This document shows positions 8,876 through 17,996 of a stretch of DNA of 41,553 nucleotides, one piece after another. The position numbers and the translations under genes are program-made. The DNA comes from Candidatus Helarchaeota archaeon (lineage in GTDB: Archaea; Asgardarchaeota; Lokiarchaeia; Helarchaeales; JABXJV01): the NCBI GenBank assembly GCA_013375355.1, contig JABXJV010000054.1, positions 1 through 41,553 of the forward strand. Reading direction: 5' to 3'. A model generated the notes under the pieces. That model saw only the letters and a program-made list of their open reading frames with translations. It did not search any database and had not been told where the DNA came from. The number at the start of each line of letters is the position of its first letter. Positions within the stretch are counted from its first letter, which is position 1.

Positions 8876-9961
8876 TCATTTTTCTATGATAAATTCATCC
8901 GCTACTAATTTGCCGAAATGTCGCCCTCCGTGTTTATAAAAAACCAAGATCTCATCTCCGACTTTAAGTTTTGATACCGAAATAGCCTTTTGATCTTTAT
9001 TAACGAGTCTGATTGTTTCTGCATTTTGGACAATTGTTTTAAGGATTTCATCATTAATTTGAGCTTCAATTAATAGTAAAGGACGTTTCTCGATTTTGGA
9101 ACGCCCTATAATAGCTTTGCGACATGTTCCTTTTGAATCAACTATTAAGACTTCATCCCCTGCTTTAATTTCAGACAAATATTGTGTTTTACCATTTGGT
9201 AATAATATATAAGCATGAACAGCTCCTGCATTTACTCTAAAAGGACGAGACGCCACAAATTCAGTATCAAAAGTTTCACTATGAATAAGAAATAATCCCT
9301 TTGATTGGGATCCAATAAGCATACCTTCGCCTATATTTAAAATCGAACAAGTATCTAAACATACTCTATCTCCTGCCCCTACTTCTTTAATAATTGTTAC
9401 TTTTGCTATACTAAGTTCAATAGTTTTGGATTCTTCTAATAGATTTTTGATTTCTTTAATCTCATCGATTGATTTTAAGGGAATTAATACACCATCTGAG
9501 CCTAATTCTAGTGTTTCTAACATTAATTTTGCTTCGGATAAATTCTCGACTTCAACTATTAAGTTAGTATTAGTTTTATGTAAATCTGCTATTAAATTTT
9601 CAAGTGGAATAATCTTCCAATCCGCACCCTTTATTATAACAATCTTAGAACCTAATTTGGAAGCTTTAATTACCAATTCTTCATCTTCTTTACTTTTTAT
9701 TATTATATATCGTCCAATGCGCTGTTCTTTCTTTAAAGTCAATTCATGATCTTCTTCTTCCTTAATAATAAGAATATCTGGGTTGAGATCTTTATTAAAG
9801 GAATATAAAGTAATGGACCCAAATTCTCGAACCTTATTTGCAATTTCACTGTTATTTGTGAAAAAATTTGTTAATCCATTGATAACAGCTTCTGAAGCTA
9901 TTTTTTTTACAAAATCCCAGTCTTTTTCCAATTTAATTATAAATAGTTTTATCCTTATCAC
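8876..9961 (-). CDS. aroB': 3-dehydroquinate synthase II (archaeal AroB')
   Basis: A 361-residue member of the archaeal DHQ synthase II family, unrelated to bacterial AroB. It converts 2-amino-3,7-dideoxy-D-threo-hept-6-ulosonate to 3-dehydroquinate by NAD-dependent oxidative deamination. The family core is clear: GAGDRVCLDTCSIL, GEGMLIGSQSKGLFLIHSE, then ASRPFRVNAGAVHAYILLPN, and RPLLLIEA. The start is a GTG at 9961. It lies just upstream of aroD on the same strand and downstream of asd, whose product is the precursor of this archaeal entry route. The first enzyme of that route (AroA') is not in the window. Confidence 0.93.
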   Translation of the reverse strand: MIRIKLFIIKLEKDWDFVKKIASEAVINGLTNFFTNNSEIANKVREFGSITLYSFNKDLNPDILIIKEEEDHELTLKKEQRIGRYIIIKSKEDEELVIKASKLGSKIVIIKGADWKIIPLENLIADLHKTNTNLIVEVENLSEAKLMLETLELGSDGVLIPLKSIDEIKEIKNLLEESKTIELSIAKVTIIKEVGAGDRVCLDTCSILNIGEGMLIGSQSKGLFLIHSETFDTEFVASRPFRVNAGAVHAYILLPNGKTQYLSEIKAGDEVLIVDSKGTCRKAIIGRSKIEKRPLLLIEAQINDEILKTIVQNAETIRLVNKDQKAISVSKLKVGDEILVFYKHGGRHFGKLVADEFIIEK

Positions 9962-10017
9962 CTTACAATTTATTTGAATATAAAGAAAAATAAATTTTTT
10001 TGCGAAAAAGAAATAGA

Positions 10018-11097
10018 TTATATATAATTCTTCATAAGAGCCATTTCAGCTCCTAATAAAGAAGCCCCCGCTGCACCACGGATTGTATTATGGCTAATTA
10101 GACATAGATTTATTGAGAAATTATCTACACCTTTCCTAATTCTTCCAACGCTTACAGCCATACCCGGTACTGTTCCTGCTAATCTATCTAATCTGGGCTG
10201 TGGTCGATTTATTTCTTCACGAACAATTATTGGGTCTTTAGGAGCATATGTAAAGTTCTCCTTGTATTTTAAGAATTCTGGTATTCCTTTAAAATCCCCT
10301 AATATCTTTTTTACTTTCTGGATATCCTCAATTTTTTCTTGTGTATTAATATATAGGGTTTCAAAATGACCATCTGTAACTGGAACTCTAGTACATGTAC
10401 TTGCGATTGGAAAACCTGCATCTTTTATAGAATCTTTTTCCAATTTACCTAGAATTTTCAAGACTTCTGACTCAACTTTTTCTTCTTCTCCAGCAATAAA
10501 TGGTATAACATTATCATTAATTAATAAACCAGGAACTCCTGGAATTCCAGAACCAGAAATTGCCTGCCAAGTATTAGCAATTACACTCTTAATGCCAAAT
10601 TCCTCATATATTGGTTTAAGGACCATCGCTAAACCTACTGTCGTACAATTAGGATCAGTAACAATAGCACCTGACCATTTAGAATCTCTTTGTAATTTTA
10701 CTAAATCTAAATGATCAGCATTTAATTCAGGAATAATTAGTGGGACATCTTGATCCTGTCTATGGGCACTTGCTTTACTTTGAATATAATAACCAGCCTT
10801 AGCAAAATCCAGTTCTATTTGTTTAGCTTCCTTAGATGGTAGTGCAGAAAATGCGATATCCGCTTTTTGAACTTCTTTGGGCTCAGTTAATTTTATTTTC
10901 ATTTCTGCTATTTCCTCAGGAATATCTACATCAAGATACCAACTGTCTTTTAATCTGTCTTCATATTTCAACCCCGCAGATCTCTTAGAGGCTGAAATAT
11001 CCACTATATCGAACCATGGATGTTGACTTAGCATATATACTAATCTCTGTCCTACTGTTCCTGTAGATGCTAAAATAATACAGCTTCTTTTTTTCAT
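10018..11097 (-). CDS. asd: Aspartate-semialdehyde dehydrogenase
   Basis: A 359-residue enzyme of the archaeal/fungal ASADH branch, reducing aspartyl phosphate to aspartate semialdehyde. The nucleotide loop is STGTVGQRL (residues 11-19). The active-site cysteine is C151 in TDPNCTTVGLAM. DVPLIIPELNADHL, GSGIPGVPG, the CTRVPVTDGH strand, and the terminal NTIRGAAGASLLGAE are all typical. In the usual glycine-rich start GATG the first glycine is alanine (LASTG). The gene is 56 bases upstream of aroB' on the same strand and likely co-transcribed, feeding aspartate semialdehyde to both the aspartate-family and archaeal aromatic pathways. Confidence 0.94.
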   Translation of the reverse strand: MKKRSCIILASTGTVGQRLVYMLSQHPWFDIVDISASKRSAGLKYEDRLKDSWYLDVDIPEEIAEMKIKLTEPKEVQKADIAFSALPSKEAKQIELDFAKAGYYIQSKASAHRQDQDVPLIIPELNADHLDLVKLQRDSKWSGAIVTDPNCTTVGLAMVLKPIYEEFGIKSVIANTWQAISGSGIPGVPGLLINDNVIPFIAGEEEKVESEVLKILGKLEKDSIKDAGFPIASTCTRVPVTDGHFETLYINTQEKIEDIQKVKKILGDFKGIPEFLKYKENFTYAPKDPIIVREEINRPQPRLDRLAGTVPGMAVSVGRIRKGVDNFSINLCLISHNTIRGAAGASLLGAEMALMKNYI

Positions 11098-11233
11098 CTT
11101 TAATTACCAAACATTTAATTTTTGTTAAAAATGGATTATTATTTTAAATTTTTCTTTTATAATTTATTTTAAATCATTTTATATTAATATTAGCCTAGCT
11201 AATATTATGATATGACTAGTAGTTTTATTTAAA

Positions 11234-12562
11234 TCACATTAATTTTTTTTGGAATAGTTTTTTAGAACAAAAGTTAACATTAAAGAAATCAACTTTTTTG
11301 CCAACAACCAACTTACCATATGTACCATCAAAACCTATAGGTGAAAAAGAAAAATTACCATTTTTTATTTTAATTATTAAATCAATAATTTCTGTTGAAA
11401 TTTCCTTACTTAGTTTTTCTTCGAGGATGGAATTGTCTAAAAACCACATCTCACATTCATTTCCTAGAAGATTAATAATTTTATTATAAATATTTATTAT
11501 TTTTTTCGACTTTACGGTTTTAATTTGATAATAATAGGCCAAAATTTCTATCAGAGGAACCATATGAATAAACTTTTGTTGCTTTGGAGGTAAATAACCA
11601 TACTCTCTATTTGCCCCTTGAATCTTCGATAATTCTAATGCACGTTCTAAGACTCCAATTGTAAGTTTTTTTCCGCAAATAGGACATTTTTTATCCTTAG
11701 GAGTGAATTTGGGTGAATATACACAATAATCATTATTATGTCTTTCTTTTCCTGCTCTATGGCCTGAAAGAAAAAACTTACCTTCTGTAGGGTTAAATTC
11801 ACAAGTTCTTATTATAGAATTGGTCCTAAATGATTCAATTATTTCAAAGTAATTGAATTTTTCATTATTTAGATCCAAACTAGTAAATTCTCTTCCGCAA
11901 CGATTTAGCCATGTACTATGGGCATCACTATTTGAAATTAAACCAAATTTATCTAATTCGGGAATAAGTCCTAATATTACTGGATCTGCACTTAAACCCG
12001 TTTCCATGACATGAATTTCATCAGTTATACCGCCAAAAAAATCTTCTAAATAATTGATTGGATTTTTTGAGCCAAAAACTCCTTCAGGGGTCATGATATG
12101 AGCGGGAATAAATTCGATAAATTCGTTAATATTTAAAATTTCATTTATTTTGTTTCCAACTTCTTCATTATCTTCACATATTACAAAAGGTCTTCCAATA
12201 GTATTTTTTACATTCCATAACTCAAATAATCTTATTGTATTAGAAATACTTTCAAAATCTGGAAATAAAAAAACTATATGAGCCGATTTTCGATTTCTTT
12301 TGAGTGAACAAGTAAATATTAATTCCGTTTGTAAAATAAATTTCACAGATTTTTGATTTTCTAGTTGAAAAATCCCACTATCTTTTTGAGTTTCAACAAG
12401 TTGATTTTTTAAATTTCCCAGCCATAATTCATGTAAACAATCTCCAGTCCCAAAAACATCTATTCCTTTTTTAGGACCGGTTTCAAGGAAGTTTGTTAAA
12501 TTTATTTGACCTACTCCACCAGAATAACCACTATGATAGTGTAAATCTATATTGATTAACAT
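11234..12562 (-). CDS. endoQ: Endonuclease Q (PHP-domain DNA repair nuclease)
   Basis: A protein of about 442 residues with a PHP metal-dependent domain at the N-terminus: DLHYHSGYSGG, GTGDCLH, TELIFTC, PAHIMTPEGVFGSKN, METGLSADP and SNSDAHS supply the expected histidine and aspartate ligands. A zinc site follows (CVY.. then CPICGKKLTIGVLERALELS, near 290-315) and a helical tail. This order matches archaeal EndoQ, which nicks DNA 5' of hypoxanthine, uracil and abasic sites. The ATG at 12562 is preferred because PHP proteins begin just before DLH; a TTG at 12577 is possible. The gene stands alone between asd and a HAD gene. Confidence 0.82.
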   Translation of the reverse strand: MLINIDLHYHSGYSGGVGQINLTNFLETGPKKGIDVFGTGDCLHELWLGNLKNQLVETQKDSGIFQLENQKSVKFILQTELIFTCSLKRNRKSAHIVFLFPDFESISNTIRLFELWNVKNTIGRPFVICEDNEEVGNKINEILNINEFIEFIPAHIMTPEGVFGSKNPINYLEDFFGGITDEIHVMETGLSADPVILGLIPELDKFGLISNSDAHSTWLNRCGREFTSLDLNNEKFNYFEIIESFRTNSIIRTCEFNPTEGKFFLSGHRAGKERHNNDYCVYSPKFTPKDKKCPICGKKLTIGVLERALELSKIQGANREYGYLPPKQQKFIHMVPLIEILAYYYQIKTVKSKKIINIYNKIINLLGNECEMWFLDNSILEEKLSKEISTEIIDLIIKIKNGNFSFSPIGFDGTYGKLVVGKKVDFFNVNFCSKKLFQKKLM

Positions 12563-12754
12563 TTTTAATTTTTCCAAAATTTACTAGCTTTAAAATTAAA
12601 ATAATGTATAATTTTATAACCATTTTTATTGATAGATTTTCCAGATCTCTTATGCATTAAAAAAATTCTTTCATTAATACGATATGGAAGCCATAATATA
12701 AATTCTATAATATTTTATTATATTTATCTAAAAATAAAAGGTTATTTGAAAACA

Positions 12755-13438
12755 TTATAATTTCATAAGAGAATTTAATTCTGAAATTTTTGAAATTATA
12801 AAATCAGCTCCGCTTGCCAATAATTCTTCTTTAGTATGTAATTTACTCTTTTTTCCAATACAAAGAGCTCCTATATTCTTACCACATTCCATATCAATCA
12901 CATGATCTCCTATAATAATTGCCTGATTAGCTTTTACTTTTAATTTTTCTAAAATATAGTTTATATGCTCGGGATTTGGTTTTAATTCTTTAACAATATC
13001 TCTTGAGGCAATTATATCAATTAAATATTCAATTTTAGCCTTTTTTAAATAGAATTCAATTATTTCTTTTGGTTCTAGGGTAAATATTGCTAATTTAAAT
13101 CCCTTATTTTTTAAAATCTTTAATGTTTCTTTAACATTTGAATCAATTTTATTTTTCCTCGCAGCCTCCCATTCCCATTTTCGCATTATTTTATCTACAT
13201 CATTTGAAATTGACTTCAAATTATAGCTAGATTCTTTTTTTAAAATAAAAGTATGAGCCTTATTTAATGTAGTTAATACTCGATCTTGAATTGAAAAAAA
13301 ATCTATAGGAAATTCAAAAGCAGATTTCAAATATTCAATAACTTCTGAACGTAAAGAGACGTAATTTATTATAAAATCTACCAATGTTCCATCAAAATCA
13401 AAAATTATCAGCTTTTTATTAAATAAATTATTAGACAT
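12755..13438 (-). CDS. HAD-superfamily phosphatase
   Basis: A 227-residue haloacid dehalogenase-type hydrolase. Motif I is IFDFDGTLVD (residues 12-21) with the nucleophile and acid aspartates. Motif II is AIFTLEP, the motif III lysine is in KELKPNPEH, and motif IV is IIGDHVIDMECGKN. A helical cap lies between about 25 and 95, as in phosphoglycolate-phosphatase-like (subfamily IA) enzymes. The substrate cannot be told. The gene is a single unit with AT-rich spacers on both sides. Confidence 0.82.
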   Translation of the reverse strand: MSNNLFNKKLIIFDFDGTLVDFIINYVSLRSEVIEYLKSAFEFPIDFFSIQDRVLTTLNKAHTFILKKESSYNLKSISNDVDKIMRKWEWEAARKNKIDSNVKETLKILKNKGFKLAIFTLEPKEIIEFYLKKAKIEYLIDIIASRDIVKELKPNPEHINYILEKLKVKANQAIIIGDHVIDMECGKNIGALCIGKKSKLHTKEELLASGADFIISKISELNSLMKL

Positions 13439-13622
13439 GTATATTCAATATAAATTAAATTGTAAATTTTCAATATTTGAATTATTAAATAGAGTCAAAA
13501 ATGTTTTGACATTAAACCCTTCCCTTAATATTTTTAAAAACTCACCTTACTGTACAAAGATAACAAAATGATAAAAAAATTTAGCAAAAATAATGAAGGT
13601 TTTGTTATTTAACTTTATTCTG

Positions 13623-14648
13623 TTATTTCATTTTTTTAATAAAATCATATAATAATCCACGCCAATGATCTCTGATACTATATTCCGCACAATTTGTGGC
13701 CTCAGATAAAATTTTTTGAGTCAATATTGAATGGGAGTTTAATTTAGATGAAATCTTCTGATCTGCAGCATAAACGGTTGCCACTGTAAAAATATATGGA
13801 TTTCTCCCTCCTCGTTTTTTGAAATCTATATTCTTTAGAATCATTCTCGTTTCTCTCGTAAGTTCTCTTTCATAAGTAGTTGGATTGACATTATAATTTT
13901 TTAAACGTAAGTTGACTTTTGGATATTTCATAACATTCGAGATGATACGTGAAATATACTCTTCACTCCGACGAATTTTATTTTTAAAAAAAGTTCTAAA
14001 TTTTGGTCTCATTTTCAAGCTTAATTGAATCATTGCGCGTTCACTGACTCTATGTCCCAGAATTCGAAATGTTTTTGCAATCTCCTGTATCGTTACAGGT
14101 GCAAGGTCCTTATATTCTCGAACTGCTAATAAAAGACATAAGGCAATTAATAAAATATGATTTGTAATTTTTTCTTTATCTTTAATTATTTTATGGTAAA
14201 TATATGCCGCTCTATCTCGAATTTTCGAATTTAAATTCAATTTTGGAATAACCTGATTCAAAGTCTTTAAAGCTCGATAATCTGTTTCTCTTTTTGCGAT
14301 TCTAGCTCTTAAATCATAATATTTTAATCTTTTGAATAAAGCTTGTGATTTAGCAGAAAGTGGAATTCCTTGAGAATCTGAAAAAAATGAAGAATGTTCA
14401 TAATCAATAAAACTGCCCAATCCATCAATTATATGTAACCGATCTCCTAATGAAATATAATGCCTTGATGTATTGCTTATTTTATCATTTATAATTGGAT
14501 TCATTTTATATGTCGGGGGTACATATTGTTGAGACATAACTAAACCACAATTAGAACAAATATATTCTCCTCTTGAAAAGTCTAGAATAACATCATTATG
14601 TTTACATTCGACACCTAAGATTTGTATTTGAGATTTTCTATCATTCAT
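13623..14648 (-). CDS. tfb: Transcription initiation factor B (TFB/TFIIB)
   Basis: A 341-residue TFIIB homologue that bridges TBP-DNA and RNA polymerase. The N-terminal zinc ribbon is ECKHNDVILDFSRGEYICSNCGLV (residues 14-37, given here by its ends: C14 and H16, then C-x2-C). The first pair is C-x-H rather than C-x2-C. The B-reader/linker region follows, then two cyclin folds (about 110-220 and 230-335) with RDRAAYIYHKI and the DNA-contact pattern of TFB. Asgard genomes usually carry several TFB copies, so this is probably one paralogue. It is divergent from eS17 across about 236 bases. Confidence 0.9.
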   Translation of the reverse strand: MNDRKSQIQILGVECKHNDVILDFSRGEYICSNCGLVMSQQYVPPTYKMNPIINDKISNTSRHYISLGDRLHIIDGLGSFIDYEHSSFFSDSQGIPLSAKSQALFKRLKYYDLRARIAKRETDYRALKTLNQVIPKLNLNSKIRDRAAYIYHKIIKDKEKITNHILLIALCLLLAVREYKDLAPVTIQEIAKTFRILGHRVSERAMIQLSLKMRPKFRTFFKNKIRRSEEYISRIISNVMKYPKVNLRLKNYNVNPTTYERELTRETRMILKNIDFKKRGGRNPYIFTVATVYAADQKISSKLNSHSILTQKILSEATNCAEYSIRDHWRGLLYDFIKKMK

Positions 14649-14853
14649 TTTTTTAAACCTAATAAATTTTTAAATTACTTATAAGGTTCAAATTATCTTT
14701 TTTGAGGATTTTTAAAAGAAAAAATGAGAGTTATATTATTTTTAGATACATTTAATATGATTATAGTGAATTCAAAGACATTTATTGTTCTATGTAAGAC
14801 AGAGTACAATGAAACTAATTATTGATGCAAATAATTTTAAATAAAAAGACAAA

Positions 14854-14866
14854 TTTATATATAAAA
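14854..14866 (+). promoter_or_regulatory. TATA box of the eS17 gene
   Basis: TTTATATATAAAA is centred about 25 bases upstream of the TTG at 14885, the canonical archaeal TATA-to-transcription-start distance. This implies a leaderless or nearly leaderless mRNA and supports the TTG as start. Confidence 0.65.
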
Positions 14867-14884
14867 CTCTATTTGGTTTTAATT

Positions 14885-15127
14885 TTGTGTGGAAAAGTAA
14901 GAACTGAAACAATAAAAAGGTTATCGACTCAAATTTATGAAAAATTTCCAAGTAAATTCACTACTGATTTTGAGCATAATAAAAACATTTTAAAAAAGGT
15001 AACCAATTACACTTCTAAGCGTTTTAGAAATAAAATTGCAGGATATATTACTAGAATTATCGTTAAAAAACTAGAAATGGAACAATATGAGGATGAAGAT
15101 GCAGATTTTGCACCCCCCATGAGATGA
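14885..15127 (+). CDS. rps17e: Ribosomal protein eS17
   Basis: The frame from TTG 14885 encodes about 80 residues beginning (M)CGKVRTETIKRLSTQIYEKF and containing the eS17 hallmarks KFTTDFEHNK, SKRFRNKIAGYITR and a short acidic tail. eS17 is an archaeal and eukaryotic small-subunit protein of this length. An ATG at 14822 in the same frame would add 21 residues unlike any eS17 and would place the TATA box inside the gene, so it is rejected. No Shine-Dalgarno sequence is seen, in keeping with a leaderless transcript. It is a stand-alone gene divergent from tfb. Confidence 0.9.
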   Translation: MCGKVRTETIKRLSTQIYEKFPSKFTTDFEHNKNILKKVTNYTSKRFRNKIAGYITRIIVKKLEMEQYEDEDADFAPPMR

Positions 15128-15702
15128 AAGAAAATATCTAATATAAGTGTCATAAGCGTACCTAAAAAAATGAATTAAAACTAATTTTTTAAAATAGATA
15201 AAAAAGAAATTTTTAAATTAAACTATTTCAGAATATATATGGATGATGAAACTGACCTGCAAGGAATTAAATTTTCATTTAATTAATGAAAATATTAAAT
15301 GACTTGAATTTGTAAGTATTTCTGACATTTCTAATTTTTTTCTTTTTTAAAAGAAAATCTTTTTATGAATTGGTTACAATTATCATATAAAATTGATAAA
15401 TTATTAATATTCCAATAATTATAGCCAAAATAATAAAAACTGGAATAAAAACAGGAAAGTCCACAACTCTATTAAAGACTATTGGGATCGTAATAATAAA
15501 TGGAATAGTAAATATAAAAAGGGTTACAAAATCATGACTTAAAGGAATTAGAATTATCTGTCGATTTATGATTAAATCATATATTTTCGACTATCCAGAT
15601 TAATAATAAAAAAATTAAAAAATACAAATCTAATCACCAAAATAATTTTTTATATTTAAAATTTAAACTCCTCTAATTCCTTTTTGAAAAAGTTTTTAAA
15701 TC
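15128..15702. other. 575-base spacer, mostly AT-rich, with one start-less membrane-protein frame
   Basis: Between eS17 and the pilus-type ATPase gene. Besides the minus-strand frame listed separately at 15363-15590, I see only low-complexity AT sequence. A TTTTTAAAT element sits directly before the ATG at 15703. Confidence 0.4.
15363..15590 (-). pseudogene. Small two-helix membrane protein frame without a usual start codon
   Basis: An open frame of 75 codons follows a TAG at 15591-15593 and ends with TAA at 15363. It encodes NRQIILIPLSHDF, then two strongly hydrophobic stretches (FVTLFIFTIPFIITIPIVF and VFIPVFIILAIIIGILIIY). The pattern of two membrane helices around a charged turn (NRVVDF) looks like a real small protein. 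No ATG, GTG or TTG precedes the first helix; the only ordinary start is a GTG at 15464 between the helices. It may be a decayed gene, a gene with an unusual start (ATA or ATT), or chance in AT-rich DNA. Confidence 0.3.
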
Positions 15703-17943
15703 ATGAGTTTAAATATTTTCATTTTAAATAATTTAAGAATTATAATGAAGGAACTATCAAATATTTGCAAACCAGTATTGGAATTGGTTTATGGAGATGA
15801 TGGGTTAACTTCAAATAGATTATTTAAGAGGCTAAACTTTCTATGTTCTCAGAATGAATCATGCAAAAATAGAAAAATCTTCTCGAATTCTATTTGTACT
15901 TATAATTGTTTTAGAATGATTTCTGATTTTGATAAGATTGATGAAATTTTTTTCATTAATGAACAATTTAGATTGTGTTTCTATAAAAACCAAACTAAAA
16001 TGTTAAAAGAATTATCCGATTTTATTCGAAAAATTAAATTAATTAGTCTTAAGCTTAATCTGTTTAATAAATCTTGTGTAAATCGTAAAGTATGCCAAAA
16101 TAAATATCAAATTTTTTTAAACAGACTATTTGGAAATTATAATGAAATAGGGTTGCTTCAATCTAACCCAATAAGAGCTTATGTTGAAATTAAAAATGAA
16201 ATTATGGTTATTAATTCATTAATTGAGAGGAATAAAAATTGTAAAAAATGTCTGAATCACATTTTAGAAGATTTAAGAAAAATAGAATTATCAATTAATC
16301 AGCTAGATTTTTTTAAAAAATATATGAATTTAACACCTACAGGAAAAAAGGAGCCTTTTGAAAAAATTTATTTAAAAGTTTTTCAATTCAAGATAATACA
16401 AAACGAAGAAACAATAACCGAAAGCTTTCAAACGAACCAAATTATTGATCAGTATTCAGTGGGGCCATATATTATTAAAATTTATAATGATTATAAAAAA
16501 GAAGAATTTATCTATAGTTATTCAAATTCTATTAAATCAAATCAATTTACAAGAAATTTACTAGATACGAATGAAACTTTTAACGATAAAATGAAATTTT
16601 TTACTTTAAATGAATTAATAAGGTATAAATTGCAAAAAATTAAAAATTTTTTAGAATCAAATCATAAAGGTTCAAAAGTAAATTCAGAAAGACTTTCTAA
16701 AATACTTTGTTTTGAATCCATCGGGTTAAAGAAAATTATTCCTTTTCTATTAGATGATTTTATTGAGGAAATTTTTCTAGATAATCCTAAATCAACTATA
16801 TATATAGACCATAGTAAATATGGCAGGTGTTTTACGCCTATTACTTTTAATTCTAATGATATAGAAAATTTTAAAACTAAAATTAGATTGGAAAATAATT
16901 CTTTGTTGGATGAAAAACATCCATTTTTAAAAACAGATTTGACAACTGATTTTTTTAATGTAAGGGTGTCATGTAATATAAGTCCTTTAGCTACTGATGA
17001 ATTTAATTTCTCAATTAGAAAATTAAGAAAAAATGTATTCTCAATAATAGAATTAATAAATCTCAATACAATTTCTATTGAAGCAGCAGCATATCTATGT
17101 TTTCTATTATTTCACAGACGAAATATATTAGTTATTGGAGCCCCAGGAGCAGGTAAAACAACTTTAATTAATTCTTTAGATATTTTGACTCCAAATGAGT
17201 GGAGAAAAATATATTTGGAAGATGTAATTGAGAGCATTGCCCAATATAAATATGGAAAACATCAAGTTAGGTTTCATGTTTCATCAAATTCTCAAGAGAA
17301 TAAATTTTTTTCAAAAAATATTCAAGTTAGAGAGTCTCTTCATAGAACTCCTGATATGATATTTATTGGAGAATTAATTTATAAAGAAACTGTAAAAGCT
17401 TATTTTTTCTTATTAAAAACTGGACTAAGATGCGGACTTGGAACATGTCATGGAGAATCTCCTGAATTGATTATTCAAAGGTGGATAGGGGATGATGAAA
17501 TACCACAAAATTCAATTAAAAATCTAGACGTAATTGTGCAAATCGCCAAAACAAAATCTGGAAGAAAAGTTATAAGAATTGCAGAAATTGGAATCAATGA
17601 ACAAAATAATGATAATATTGAAATAGTTAATCTATTTTTAAGAGACCCAGAAAATGATTTACTAAAAAATAACTTTAACTCATTAAAAGAATTGTTTGAT
17701 GAGTCCCCTGTAATGAAGAAAATAAAAGAACTCTTAATTGAGAATATTTCAGTAAATAATTTTGTTGAAGAATTAATGACATATTATAAATTTTTTGAAT
17801 TATTAAAAAATCAAGAAATCTATGAATTGGATGATATCATATCATTTATTAAAAAATTTTGGGTTTTTAAAAGAAATCTTGAAATGCAACCTGAATTTTC
17901 ATTTAAAAAATTAAATTCACAACTATTATCTCTATTTTTATAA
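15703..17943 (+). CDS. Type II/IV secretion-pilus ATPase (TadA/ArlI/PilT-VirB11 family)
   Basis: A 746-residue secretion ATPase. An N-terminal region of about 350 residues is unusual and rich in cysteines (CSQNESC, CTYNCF, CVNRKVCQNK, CKKCL), possibly binding metal. The ATPase core starts near 350 (EEIFLDNPKSTIYIDH). Walker A is GAPGAGKTT (about 480-488), the Asp box is IYLEDVIES, Walker B is DMIFIGEL (about 552) and the His box is GLGTCHGE (about 579). These ATPases power assembly of archaeal type IV pili or archaella. The next gene, 53 bases on, encodes the cognate TadC/ArlJ-like membrane protein. No pilin or prepilin peptidase is visible. An ATG at 15745 is an alternative start. Confidence 0.85.
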   Translation: MSLNIFILNNLRIIMKELSNICKPVLELVYGDDGLTSNRLFKRLNFLCSQNESCKNRKIFSNSICTYNCFRMISDFDKIDEIFFINEQFRLCFYKNQTKMLKELSDFIRKIKLISLKLNLFNKSCVNRKVCQNKYQIFLNRLFGNYNEIGLLQSNPIRAYVEIKNEIMVINSLIERNKNCKKCLNHILEDLRKIELSINQLDFFKKYMNLTPTGKKEPFEKIYLKVFQFKIIQNEETITESFQTNQIIDQYSVGPYIIKIYNDYKKEEFIYSYSNSIKSNQFTRNLLDTNETFNDKMKFFTLNELIRYKLQKIKNFLESNHKGSKVNSERLSKILCFESIGLKKIIPFLLDDFIEEIFLDNPKSTIYIDHSKYGRCFTPITFNSNDIENFKTKIRLENNSLLDEKHPFLKTDLTTDFFNVRVSCNISPLATDEFNFSIRKLRKNVFSIIELINLNTISIEAAAYLCFLLFHRRNILVIGAPGAGKTTLINSLDILTPNEWRKIYLEDVIESIAQYKYGKHQVRFHVSSNSQENKFFSKNIQVRESLHRTPDMIFIGELIYKETVKAYFFLLKTGLRCGLGTCHGESPELIIQRWIGDDEIPQNSIKNLDVIVQIAKTKSGRKVIRIAEIGINEQNNDNIEIVNLFLRDPENDLLKNNFNSLKELFDESPVMKKIKELLIENISVNNFVEELMTYYKFFELLKNQEIYELDDIISFIKKFWVFKRNLEMQPEFSFKKLNSQLLSLFL

Positions 17944-17996
17944 ATTGATTTCTTTTCAATTTAGCTGTTTATATATGAATTTTTAAATAACTTAAT

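Noticed and set aside
14822..14884. N-terminal extension of eS17 from ATG 14822
   Set aside because: The 21 added residues do not match eS17 and would cover the TATA box.
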